NCBI GenBank assembly: GCA_945860295.1
Contig: CAMAQH010000007.1
Location: 62,001 to 126,000, forward strand
Source: Prosthecobacter debontii
Lineage (GTDB): Bacteria > Verrucomicrobiota > Verrucomicrobiia > Verrucomicrobiales > Verrucomicrobiaceae
Direction of reading: 5' to 3'
Length of the DNA: 64,000 bases
The notes beneath the pieces were generated by a model that ran no database searches, had not been told where the DNA came from, and saw only the letters and a list, made by a program, of their open reading frames with translations. This document shows, piece by piece, positions 25,994-34,045 of this stretch (position 1 is its first letter; every line of letters starts with the position of its first letter). The translations under genes were made by a program, and so were the position numbers.

Positions 25994-27310
25994 ATGACCG
26001 ATCCAGCACGTCCCACCACCATTCGTCATCGCATCATCGGCGTCACGATGTTGATGGCGTTCATCCTGTATCTCGACCGAATCTGCATGGGCGAGATCGT
26101 GAAGTCGATGTCATTCAACAAGGATCTCGCGCTGTCGCAGGATCAGATCGGCAGCATCCTCAGCGCGTTCTTCTTCACCTACGCTTTGTTCCAAGTGCCC
26201 GCAGGCTGGGCAAGCGATCGTTTCGGCGCACGGCCCATGCTGACGCTCTACATCGTGCTGTGGTCGCTATGCACCATGCTCACAGGATTCATGACGGGTT
26301 TTGCCGGACTGCTCGTGGCGCGGCTGCTCTGCGGCATTGCAGAGTCGGGCGCCTATCCCACGTCGATGGCCTTGGTCCGCAAATGGATTCCTCTGACCGG
26401 TCGTGCGCGTGCCAGCGGCATGGTCGCGCTGGGTGGTCGCATCGGCGGCACGCTCGCGCCATTCCTCACCATCTGGCTCATCGTGAAGCTGGGCAATTGG
26501 CGCACCTCGCTGTGGATCGATGGCGCTGTCGGTCTCGTCATCGCGGTGATTTTCTGGAAGATGGTGCGCTCGAATCCACAGGAGCATCCGCAGGTAAATG
26601 CGGCGGAGTTGGAGTTGATCGGCAGACCGCAGGGCGAGAAGCCCTTGAGTGCGCGCGAACTCAAGAGCGCGCTGTGGAGCTTTAGCAAAAGCACCAGCTT
26701 GTGGTGCAACTCCGCCGCGCAAATGCTGCAAAACATCGGCTGGGGATTCCTCGTGACCTGGCTGCCGACTTACCTCGTCAAAGAGCGCGGCGTGGGTGAG
26801 ATCGAAGGCGGCAAGATGCTCACCTATGTGCTTGCGTTCGGCATGTTGGGACAAATCGCGGGCGGCTACTACTGCGACTGGGCCACGCGTCGTTTCGGCC
26901 TGCGCTGGGGGCGCTTGCTGCCGATGACCAGCTCTATGTTCGTCTGCGCCGCAGCGTATGTGTGCTGTCCGTTTGTCGAATCCACCTGGACGCTCGTCGC
27001 CTGCTGCGCCGTCGTTTCTTTCTGCACCGATCTCGCCAATCCCGCGCTCTGGGCCTTCATGGGCGACGTCGGCGGACGCGCCACCGCAGCCGCCGGAGGC
27101 TGGGGAAACATGTGGGGCAACTTCGGTGCCAGCGCGGGCGCCTTGCTGGTGCCCTGGCTCATGAAAATCGGCGGCGGCGATGGCAAGACGCTCGTCTTCT
27201 TCACGCTCGCTGGTGCCTTCGTTCTGGCGGGTCTAATCATTCTGCCAATGGATGCGACGAAGAAGCTCATCCCTGACGAAACAATCGCACCAAACCCCAT
27301 TCCCTCATGA
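25994..27310 (+). CDS. MFS transporter, anion:cation symporter type
   Basis: This 438-residue membrane protein with about 12 hydrophobic segments is of the ACS type (hexuronate, glucarate and galactonate permease relatives). Visible marks are YLDRICMGEIVKSM in helix 1, FQVPAGWASDRFGARPMLTL after helix 2 and CGIAESGAYPTSMALVRKWI in helices 4-5. ACS carriers take up organic acids with protons. The downstream RidA gene overlaps it by ATGA, and the upstream gene is the ceramidase-like hydrolase, so it probably imports an acid or amino compound released outside the cytoplasm. The substrate is inferred only from context. Confidence 0.88.
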   Translation: MTDPARPTTIRHRIIGVTMLMAFILYLDRICMGEIVKSMSFNKDLALSQDQIGSILSAFFFTYALFQVPAGWASDRFGARPMLTLYIVLWSLCTMLTGFMTGFAGLLVARLLCGIAESGAYPTSMALVRKWIPLTGRARASGMVALGGRIGGTLAPFLTIWLIVKLGNWRTSLWIDGAVGLVIAVIFWKMVRSNPQEHPQVNAAELELIGRPQGEKPLSARELKSALWSFSKSTSLWCNSAAQMLQNIGWGFLVTWLPTYLVKERGVGEIEGGKMLTYVLAFGMLGQIAGGYYCDWATRRFGLRWGRLLPMTSSMFVCAAAYVCCPFVESTWTLVACCAVVSFCTDLANPALWAFMGDVGGRATAAAGGWGNMWGNFGASAGALLVPWLMKIGGGDGKTLVFFTLAGAFVLAGLIILPMDATKKLIPDETIAPNPIPS

Positions 27311-27702
27311 CACACCCACTCGTCTCCTACCCGCAACTCCCCAACACCCCCACGTCACATCTGCCCTTCAGTCCCTGCGTGGTCGTGGGTGATCTGATCT
27401 TCGTCTCCGGCCAGGCCTCCGTCGATCAGCAGGGCAACATCGTCAGCGACACCTTTGAAGGCGAGTTTCGACGCAGCATCGAAAACGTGCGCAAGGTGCT
27501 CGAAGCGGCTGGCAGCGACCTCGCGCATGTCGTGCAGACGCGAAACTACGTCCGCGATGCCGAGAACGTGGCGCTCTATAATCAGCTCTATCGCGAATAC
27601 TTCCCGCAGCCCTCGCCAGCGCGCACCACCATCACCAACTGCCTGCCGCCCTCACTCAAATACGAGGTCGAAGCCATTGCCGTGCGTAAACCCGCTCAAT
27701 GA
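27307..27702 (+). CDS. RidA family enamine/imine deaminase
   Basis: This 131-residue protein of the RidA/YjgF/UK114 family hydrolyses reactive enamines or imines made by PLP enzymes. Conserved parts are FSPCVVVGDLIFVSGQ, a glycine-rich turn, NVRKVLEAAGSDLAHVVQTR and PARTTITNCLPP with the active-site Arg. It overlaps the MFS gene at its start and the dipeptidase gene at its end, both by ATGA. A RidA between a transporter and a dipeptidase suggests amino acid or amino sugar catabolism, though the producer of the imine is not in the operon. Confidence 0.9.
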   Translation: MTHPLVSYPQLPNTPTSHLPFSPCVVVGDLIFVSGQASVDQQGNIVSDTFEGEFRRSIENVRKVLEAAGSDLAHVVQTRNYVRDAENVALYNQLYREYFPQPSPARTTITNCLPPSLKYEVEAIAVRKPAQ

Positions 27703-28550
27703 CCGCCATGAACACTGACGAAGCCGCCCGCCGCTCCTACTGGGCCGAACAGATGGAACAAGGCTACGCCATCGTTCAGAAGCTCATCGAGTTTCCCGTG
27801 AACGAATGCGGCGAGCGCTTCGCCTCCATTCCTGACGCCGCTGCCGCTGCGAATGTCGAGATGCTGTTCTCCACCAGTAAGATCGCAGGCGATCTCGACC
27901 GCGTTTACTTCCTGCGCGAAAGCCTCGTGCGCGATGTGATCACCATTGGTCGCGAGATGAATGAGCGCGGCTGGATTCTGAAGATCGAGGACGGCTTCCG
28001 CTCACTGGAGATGCAGCGACAGCTCGTGCGCAAGCCTTCCGTCTTCGACACCGTGCTCAAAAAGACCATGTGGGAACTCGGCGGCGAGATTCCAACGCCC
28101 GAGATGATGTTCCGTCGCGCCATCGTGCTCACAGCCAATATGCCGAAGATCGGCGCGCACATGTCCGGCTCCGCCATCGACATCTCGGTCTTCAATCGCA
28201 CCGTCGGCACCGAGGTCTGGCGAGGCTATTCGTATCTCGAAATGAGCGAATGCACGCCAATGCGCTCGCCCTTCGTCGCGTCGGAGCACATCACCACGCG
28301 GCTTGAAATCTGTGCGATGATGGAGAAGCACGGCTTCATCCATTTCCCCTTCGAGTTCTGGCACTTCGACAAGGACGACGCCGGGATGCACATCCTCACC
28401 GGCAATCCCGCGCCCTGCCGCTTCGGTCCCGTGAACTGGAACCCACAGACCAACGAGGTCACACCGGTCGAAGATTCACTCGCGTTACTCAACCCGCTGC
28501 CAGTGATCGAACGCGAAATCGCGGCGGCCTTGGATCGCGCGAAGAAATGA
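27699..28550 (+). CDS. M15D peptidase, VanX/DdpX-type D-alanyl-D-alanine dipeptidase
   Basis: This zinc peptidase of 283 residues has the SxHxxGxAxD motif at H154 to D161 (GAHMSGSAIDIS) and the E219-FW-H222 motif in FPFEFWHFD. The family arginine lies in ILKIEDGFRSLEMQ. Family members hydrolyse D-Ala-D-Ala or related D,D dipeptides; the loops here differ from VanX, so another small amide is possible. No signal peptide is evident, which fits use of an imported dipeptide. It is the last gene of the ceramidase-MFS-RidA operon. Its last 325 bases are overlapped antisense by the membrane-protein gene on the minus strand. Confidence 0.85.
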   Translation: MTAMNTDEAARRSYWAEQMEQGYAIVQKLIEFPVNECGERFASIPDAAAAANVEMLFSTSKIAGDLDRVYFLRESLVRDVITIGREMNERGWILKIEDGFRSLEMQRQLVRKPSVFDTVLKKTMWELGGEIPTPEMMFRRAIVLTANMPKIGAHMSGSAIDISVFNRTVGTEVWRGYSYLEMSECTPMRSPFVASEHITTRLEICAMMEKHGFIHFPFEFWHFDKDDAGMHILTGNPAPCRFGPVNWNPQTNEVTPVEDSLALLNPLPVIEREIAAALDRAKK

Positions 28551-29092
28551 TCAAGACCTGCCCGTGGCGGCGGCGGGCCTGCGTCAGGCACTGCGGGCGG
28601 CTGCGGACGTTTCCAAAAGATGAGCAGGAGCAGCCAGCCGATCCACAGCAGTGCGAGCACGGCCATCGTTTCGTAATAGTGACCGCCCACATCGACACGA
28701 ATCTCCTCGGTCTCCTGAATGCGTGTGTCGAGGTTCTTCGAGAGCTTTGGGTCGCCTTCGAACTTGAACGCGGGCAACCCTTCGAGCGTACTGCCATCAT
28801 CGGCGACGAGGTAGTCTTTAAGATCAAAAGTGCCCGCGCGATTGACGATGTAGCGCAGGTCGTAGATGCGGCGATCGGGGCGCTCGGTGACTTCCGCGAT
28901 GCGCACGTTCACCGCCACGCCCCACTTATATGGCGCGACGGCGAGCAATGGGCCGCTGTAGGTGACGATGGCGGCCTGCTCGACGCCGAGCGGCACTCGC
29001 AACGAGTCATCGCTGGTTCGCGTGACCACAAAGGCAATGCTGCCCGCGATGACGAGGACTGCGCCGAGCCGGATGATGTTCTTGCGTTTCAT
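28226..29092 (-). CDS. membrane protein of the MoxR-DUF58 operon with aberrant C-terminus
   Basis: The first 181 residues look genuine: a transmembrane helix at 8-23, a periplasmic domain of about 110 residues (GVAVNVRIAEVTERPDRRIY, STLEGLPAFKFEGDPKLSKN), and a second helix at 142-160 (ETMAVLALLWIGWLLLLIFW) with a proline-rich cytoplasmic start. From residue 181 on, the frame is antisense to the dipeptidase gene and has the composition of a shadow frame, up to a stop at 28226. The original tail seems to have been lost at a rearrangement point near 28550. The gene overlaps DUF58 by ATGA. Role unknown; related proteins sit in Bat-type operons. Confidence 0.65.
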   Translation of the reverse strand: MKRKNIIRLGAVLVIAGSIAFVVTRTSDDSLRVPLGVEQAAIVTYSGPLLAVAPYKWGVAVNVRIAEVTERPDRRIYDLRYIVNRAGTFDLKDYLVADDGSTLEGLPAFKFEGDPKLSKNLDTRIQETEEIRVDVGGHYYETMAVLALLWIGWLLLLIFWKRPQPPAVPDAGPPPPRAGLDHFFARSKAAAISRSITGSGLSNASESSTGVTSLVCGFQFTGPKRQGAGLPVRMCIPASSLSKCQNSKGKWMKPCFSIIAQISSRVVMCSDATKGERIGVHSLISRYE

Positions 29093-29952
29093 CGGCCCGA
29101 GCTACCTCCGAAGCCGCGACGGTTCAAAAAGTGACGCAGCTTGCCGAGGATCGGCTGGTCGATGCGCAGGAGCAGGTAGTCGATGCCGAAGCGCGTGAGT
29201 TCGCTTTTCCATTCCTCGCTCTCGATGAAAGCGCGGCGTCCGTGGCTGACGAAGCTACGGCCTGACTCAGCCTCGCTGCCGCGAAAGATCCCCGCGCCTT
29301 TGATGTTCAGCTCGGCAGGATCTTGGAGATGCAGCACGAGGCAATCATGCTCTTGCGACATGACTTGCAGCGCCGCAAAGGCATCGGAATCATGCAAATC
29401 ACTGAGCACGATCACCGTCGTGCGGCGCTTTAATGAGGGCGCGACTTCGCGGGCGCGTTTGGCAAGGGAGGTTTCTTCGAGGAAGTCGTGCAGGCGCAGT
29501 TTGTGCGACCATTCCATGACGAGGTTCCGCGAAAGCGTGGGCCGCACATGCAACTCGCGCGCACCGCAACCGAGCAGGCCCACGGGCGTCATGTTCGTCT
29601 GCGCGGCGAGCGCGATGCCAGTGGCGATTCGCACCGCCCAGGCATACTTGCTCAGCGTTTGCGAGGTGATGCACATCGACGCCGATGTATCGAGCAGGAG
29701 ATAGAGAGGGATTTGCTTTGGTTCCTGATACTCCTTGATGAACAGCTTGCCGATACGTGCGGAGACTTTCCAGTCGATGAACTTCACCGGATCGCCCGCC
29801 ACGTAGAGCCGTGACTGCGCATACTCCAGCCCGCCGCCGTGGAAGACGGATTCTTCCTGACCGAAGTTGAGGCTGTTGGCCAATTGCTTGACCGTCACCT
29901 CAAACTGCCGCGCATCGACGGGATCGGGGTTGAGCTGAACTTGGCGTTGCAT
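29089..29952 (-). CDS. DUF58 domain protein
   Basis: This 287-residue DUF58 protein contains the family signature region VAGDPVKFIDWKVSARIGKL followed by a VWA-like core: LLLDTSASM (metal ion dependent adhesion-like DxSxS) and TTVIVLSDLHDSDAFAAL. DUF58 proteins act with MoxR ATPases in envelope or stress processes whose details are unsettled. It lies 11 bases downstream of the MoxR gene and overlaps the next gene by ATGA, so the three are co-transcribed. No transmembrane helix is seen. Confidence 0.9.
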   Translation of the reverse strand: MQRQVQLNPDPVDARQFEVTVKQLANSLNFGQEESVFHGGGLEYAQSRLYVAGDPVKFIDWKVSARIGKLFIKEYQEPKQIPLYLLLDTSASMCITSQTLSKYAWAVRIATGIALAAQTNMTPVGLLGCGARELHVRPTLSRNLVMEWSHKLRLHDFLEETSLAKRAREVAPSLKRRTTVIVLSDLHDSDAFAALQVMSQEHDCLVLHLQDPAELNIKGAGIFRGSEAESGRSFVSHGRRAFIESEEWKSELTRFGIDYLLLRIDQPILGKLRHFLNRRGFGGSSGR

Positions 29953-29963
29953 GACAAAATAAA

Positions 29964-30962
29964 TCAGCCCATGCCAGCGAGTATGCTTTCGAGCACTTGT
30001 TTGCCCGTGTGACCGGCCGCAGAGGCTTCGTAGCTGACGCGGATACGGTGGAGGATGACGTCTTCGGCAAGGTCGAACAGATCCTCGGGCGTGACGTAGT
30101 CGCGGTCATGCATGATGGCGCGTGCGCGCGCGGAGTTGATGAGCGCGAGGCCTGCGCGTGGGCTGCAACCGAAGTCGAGCAGAGGATTGTCACGCGTGCG
30201 GCGCACGAGTTCGACGCAGTGCTTCACGAAGACTTCGCTCACATGCACCGCCTGCACGGCTTCCATCGAGGTGACGAGATCGGCGACGGAGGCACCTGGC
30301 GTGTCTTCGATCATATCGAAGGCAGAGCGTGGCACGGCACCGCCATCTTCTTTACGCAAACCCATGCCGAGCTGACGTTGCAGGATCAGTTGTTCTTCAT
30401 CGCGCGTTGGATAACCGAGCCGGTGTAGAAGCATGAATCGGTCGAGTTGTGCTTCGGGGAGATCGAAGGTGCCTGACTGCTCCACGGGATTCTGCGTGGC
30501 GATGACGAGGAAGGGCGTGGGCAGCTTGAGGTTTTGGCCGCCGATGGTGACCTTGCGTTCCTGCATAGCTTCGAGCATCGCGCCTTGGACCTTCGGCGCA
30601 GCACGGTTGATTTCATCCGCCAGCAGTAAGTTCGTAAATACCGGCCCGCGATGGATGCGAAATTCGCCGCTCTTTTGCTCGATGATCTCCGATCCGATGA
30701 TGTCGGACGGCAGCATGTCGATGGTGAACTGGATACGCTTGAAGTCGAGGTTGATCGCCTTAGCGATGGTATTGACGAGCAGTGTCTTCGCGAGACCGGG
30801 CAGGCCTTGCAGCAGCAAGTGCCCGCCCGTGAGCAACGCGATCAGCACGCGCTCGACGACGACATCCTGGCCGACGACGATTTTCGCGACACGCTCGCGG
30901 ACTCCGGCGATGAACTGCTGCGGACTCTGAGGTTTGGTGCTGGAAACTTTTTCGTTGGGCAT
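29964..30962 (-). CDS. MoxR family AAA+ ATPase
   Basis: This 332-residue AAA+ chaperone-like ATPase has Walker A GLPGLAKT, Walker B LLLADEINRA, sensor 1 in VIATQNPVEQSGTFDLPEAQ, the arginine-finger region LDRFMLLHRLGYP, and a C-terminal lid with GCSPRAGLALINSARARAIM. MoxR ATPases work with VWA-domain partners to mature or regulate proteins. Here it heads the DUF58 and membrane-protein genes; the likely VWA partner is encoded 20 kb away on the same strand. It is divergent from the ECF sigma factor across about 120 bases. Confidence 0.94.
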   Translation of the reverse strand: MPNEKVSSTKPQSPQQFIAGVRERVAKIVVGQDVVVERVLIALLTGGHLLLQGLPGLAKTLLVNTIAKAINLDFKRIQFTIDMLPSDIIGSEIIEQKSGEFRIHRGPVFTNLLLADEINRAAPKVQGAMLEAMQERKVTIGGQNLKLPTPFLVIATQNPVEQSGTFDLPEAQLDRFMLLHRLGYPTRDEEQLILQRQLGMGLRKEDGGAVPRSAFDMIEDTPGASVADLVTSMEAVQAVHVSEVFVKHCVELVRRTRDNPLLDFGCSPRAGLALINSARARAIMHDRDYVTPEDLFDLAEDVILHRIRVSYEASAAGHTGKQVLESILAGMG

Positions 30963-31083
30963 GGGGAGTTCAACGAACGGGTGCGGTATCCATCTCGTTG
31001 CAAAGAATCGTGGCAGACGTGGGCTTGATCATTACCGAAATTTTTTCCGGCAAATGGTGCCCCGGTGCGGAATATGTCTTTAA

Positions 31084-31617
31084 ATGAAACCTGCGGAAAA
31101 TGACAAGCACGACGAGTTCCTCCGGCTCTATGTGGAGCATGAGGAGGCGCTGAATGGCTTTGTGCGAACGCTGGTGCCGACCCGCGAGGATGCGCGGGAG
31201 GTCATGCAGGAGGTTGCCGTGGTGCTGTGGCGGAAGTTTGCGGAACTATCCTCTGTCGAGGATTTCAGGCGCTGGGCGTTTGGTGTGGCAAAGTTCAAGG
31301 CGCTCGCATTCGTCCGGGACCGGATGCGGGACCGGCTGGTGTTTGATGAGGATGTGATGGAACTGCTAGCCGCCGAGGTCGCTGACAGCGCGGATGCGTA
31401 TGAAGCCGAGCGCGAGGCGCTGGATGAATGCCTCGGTAAGCTCGATGGAGCTCAGCGCAAGCTGCTGGAGGCCGCATATGCGCCGGGTGTCCGCATGGAT
31501 GAGCTGGCGGCATCGCTTGGACGTTCTCCCATGTCATTTTATAAGGCTCTGCACCGCATCCGGTTGGCCTTGATGGATTGCACGCAACGGGTGCTCAAAC
31601 GGGAAGGAATCGCATGA
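31084..31617 (+). CDS. ECF sigma factor, Rhodopirellula/Verrucomicrobium type
   Basis: This 177-residue sigma-70 family ECF factor carries region 2 (residues about 15-80: LRLYVEHEEALNGFVRTLVP, VMQEVAVVLWRKFAEL, FRRWAFGVAKFKALAFVRDR) and region 4 (about 115-175: LDECLGKLDGAQRKLLEAAY, ELAASLGRSPMSFYKALHRI). The sequence style matches the subgroup known from Planctomycetota and Verrucomicrobiota. Its stop overlaps the start of a membrane protein gene by ATGA, as for sigma and anti-sigma pairs. It likely directs the secreted-enzyme genes that follow on the same strand, though no promoter consensus is recognisable. Confidence 0.92.
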   Translation: MKPAENDKHDEFLRLYVEHEEALNGFVRTLVPTREDAREVMQEVAVVLWRKFAELSSVEDFRRWAFGVAKFKALAFVRDRMRDRLVFDEDVMELLAAEVADSADAYEAEREALDECLGKLDGAQRKLLEAAYAPGVRMDELAASLGRSPMSFYKALHRIRLALMDCTQRVLKREGIA

Positions 31618-32531
31618 ACTCAGATCACGAACGACTCGAACTAATCCGTCGCTATATCGAAGGCACAGCCACACCGGAGGAAATGCAGTCGCTGCAAGAC
31701 CACCTGCGCAACGATCCGACCTTTCGCCGCCTTTTTGCTCGCTATGCCAGCCTGGACTCCGCATTGGGCGATGGACGGCTGGCCGCCACTGCCCTGATCA
31801 GACCAGTGTTACTGGCTCGGCCGCAATCGTTGTTCAATTGGCTCTCCTGGCGGCCGCTCACCGCAGCGGCGGCGGGGATCGCTTTTGGGATGTTTTGCAC
31901 TTCGGTCGTGTTCGGATATGTGGTGCAGCGTGGCTTGGAAAAGAAGATGCCTCTGGCAGTGGTTCAGCCGAGTTTTGAGGCTGCTCAGATACCGTTGGCG
32001 AAGGGTTTTCCTGATGCGTCAGCGCATTGGGGTGGTGATGCGGCGAAGGTGGTCGAGGCGGAGAATGGGGTGCAACCCGTAGAAGGAAAGTTCATGCTCC
32101 GGCTTGAAGCATCGCCCAAAGGTTCGCCTCGCGCTGTTTATCAGGTGTTCGATTTAGCGTCGCTGCCATCGAGCGCGGGTGGAGAGATGCGTGAGATTGA
32201 GATCTCGGCTTCATTTGCGACGGCGGATGTTGAGTCCGCAGAGCGCTATATCATTCGTGCGTTTGCGGTTTCCGAGGCGCGCGAGAATCTCGATGTGGCT
32301 TGGTTTGATCGTCGGGATGAAGCGATTGCTTCGGCCACGCGGGGGCTGGATGTGACGCCAGGGAGCAAAGGCTGGCAGGCCTTTGGCATCAGGATTCAAG
32401 TGCCGCTCAATGCCCGAAGTCTGGTGATGCTCTTTGGTGTTCGCACGCCGGACAAAGCCTACGCGAGGACGGCGCACTACCTGGACGACGTGCAGGTATC
32501 GTTGATCGAACCACAACCACTTCCTAGATGA
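31614..32531 (+). CDS. single-pass membrane protein, probable anti-sigma factor/sensor
   Basis: The ATG at 31614 overlaps the sigma factor stop. The 305-residue protein has an N-terminal cytoplasmic region of about 75 residues (RRYIEGTATPEEMQSLQDHL, a pattern typical of FecR-like anti-sigma proteins), one transmembrane helix at about 80-105 (LTAAAAGIAFGMFCTSVVFG), and an exported domain of about 190 residues. That domain is rich in beta strands and ends AYARTAHYLDDVQVSLIEP, like carbohydrate-binding jelly-rolls. I infer that it holds the sigma factor and senses a ligand outside the inner membrane. No zinc-binding anti-sigma motif is present. Confidence 0.72.
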   Translation: MNSDHERLELIRRYIEGTATPEEMQSLQDHLRNDPTFRRLFARYASLDSALGDGRLAATALIRPVLLARPQSLFNWLSWRPLTAAAAGIAFGMFCTSVVFGYVVQRGLEKKMPLAVVQPSFEAAQIPLAKGFPDASAHWGGDAAKVVEAENGVQPVEGKFMLRLEASPKGSPRAVYQVFDLASLPSSAGGEMREIEISASFATADVESAERYIIRAFAVSEARENLDVAWFDRRDEAIASATRGLDVTPGSKGWQAFGIRIQVPLNARSLVMLFGVRTPDKAYARTAHYLDDVQVSLIEPQPLPR

Positions 32532-32597
32532 TCACCATTCAGGGGTTTGTTGCCTATTTGATGACGCTTTGACCTCAAACTTTACGCATTCACGTTC

Positions 32598-34031
32598 ATG
32601 AACATTACCCGCCGCTTGTTGCTAAAGCTATCTCCGCTGCTGGTGTGGCGCACCCCTGACCTGCACGCAGCCGAATACAAGCCGGAGGCGCTGTTCCTCG
32701 GGCAGGGAACGATGTCTGGGGAAGTCACCGACGCCACTGCTCTGCTGCAAACGCGTCTGACCCTCGCTGCGCAACTCGATGCCGACGGTGATCTGCCAGG
32801 AAGCGCGGGCGTGGCGTGTTTTGAATGGAGCACGCACCCGGACTTCCGCGATGCGCAACGCACTCCGTTCCAACCGGCGGCTGATGAGCATGACTTTATT
32901 GTGCGCGCTGAACTCAGCGGCCTCAAGCCCAACACCACTTACCATTACCGCGCCAGCTTTGGTGCCACGGAGGCGACGGCTCAGGCAGGGCCGAGTTGTT
33001 CGTTCAAGACCTTGGCAGGTGGAGGCATCGACACACCGGTGCGTTTCATCGCGGGCAGTTGCATGAACTACAATAAGTTTCTGCACGGCAAGAGAGGCAA
33101 GGCGGGCGGACCGCTCACTGCCACGGAGGAGGACAAACGACTCGGTTTCCCATCCTTCGAGTCGATGCTGAAACTGCGCCCGGACTTCTTCGTGGGCACG
33201 GGCGACATTGTTTATTATGATAACCCGTTACGCGTGGCCGAGACCGTCCCGCAGTTGCGCCAATGCTGGCATGAGCAGTTTCGGTTTCCACGGATGATCG
33301 AGTTCTTCCGCAGCGTCCCCGCTTATTGGTCAAAGGACGATCACGACTTCCGCTACAACGAATCCGACAATTTAACCGACAAACTGCCCTTGCCAAAAAC
33401 CGGCATCGACATGTTCCGCGAGCAATTGCCTATGCTTACCGCAGACAGTGATAAGCCCACTTACCGGACGCATCGTGTCAGCAAGGATTTGCAAATCTGG
33501 CTCACCGAGGGTCGCGACTATCGCTCCCCCAACGAGATGGCCGACGGCCCCGAAAAATCACTCTGGGGTGCGGAGCAGCGCGAGTGGTTGAAGACGACCC
33601 TGAAGGCCAGTGATGCCAAATGGAAGATCCTCATTTCGCCCACACCCATGGTCGGCCCCGACGACAAAAAGAAGATCGACAATCACGCCGATCTCAGCGG
33701 CTTCCGTCATGAAGCCGATGCCTTCTTCGTCTGGCTGAAGGAAAACAAAATCAACAATCTCACGCTCGTCTGCGGCGACCGTCATTGGCAGTATCACAGC
33801 ATCCATCCATCGGGCATCGAGGAGTTTGCCTGCGGTGCGCTGAACGATGAAAACTCTCGGATGGGCGTCGCTCCGGGCGACAAGAAGGGCTCTGATCCGC
33901 AGGCGCTGATCAAGCAGGAATACACCTCGCCCACACCCAATGGCGGCTTCCTGCAAATCATCGCCGGAGATGAACTCGTCTTCGAGCACTTCGACTCACG
34001 AGGAAAGCAACTGCATCGCGTAATTAGATAG
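32598..34031 (+). CDS. PhoD-like alkaline phosphatase/phosphodiesterase, exported
   Basis: This 477-residue protein opens with a Tat-like signal MNITRRLLLKLSPLLVWRTP. A fibronectin-like N-terminal domain follows (HDFIVRAELSGLKPNTTYHY), then the PhoD metallophosphatase core: IAGSCMNYNKF, FFVGTGDIVYYDN, VPAYWSKDDHDFRYN and NLTLVCGDRHWQYHS. PhoD enzymes are Ca/Fe-dependent phosphodiesterases or phosphatases acting in the periplasm. It is the first structural gene after the sigma/anti-sigma pair. A second PhoD-like gene with almost the same signal sequence follows after 14 bases. Confidence 0.87.
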   Translation: MNITRRLLLKLSPLLVWRTPDLHAAEYKPEALFLGQGTMSGEVTDATALLQTRLTLAAQLDADGDLPGSAGVACFEWSTHPDFRDAQRTPFQPAADEHDFIVRAELSGLKPNTTYHYRASFGATEATAQAGPSCSFKTLAGGGIDTPVRFIAGSCMNYNKFLHGKRGKAGGPLTATEEDKRLGFPSFESMLKLRPDFFVGTGDIVYYDNPLRVAETVPQLRQCWHEQFRFPRMIEFFRSVPAYWSKDDHDFRYNESDNLTDKLPLPKTGIDMFREQLPMLTADSDKPTYRTHRVSKDLQIWLTEGRDYRSPNEMADGPEKSLWGAEQREWLKTTLKASDAKWKILISPTPMVGPDDKKKIDNHADLSGFRHEADAFFVWLKENKINNLTLVCGDRHWQYHSIHPSGIEEFACGALNDENSRMGVAPGDKKGSDPQALIKQEYTSPTPNGGFLQIIAGDELVFEHFDSRGKQLHRVIR

Positions 34032-34045
34032 CCTGTAACCAAATC

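Noticed and set aside
28547-29134. Plus-strand frame of 195 codons after the dipeptidase gene
   Set aside because: It lies antisense to the membrane protein and the DUF58 gene end, and has no recognisable domain or start context.
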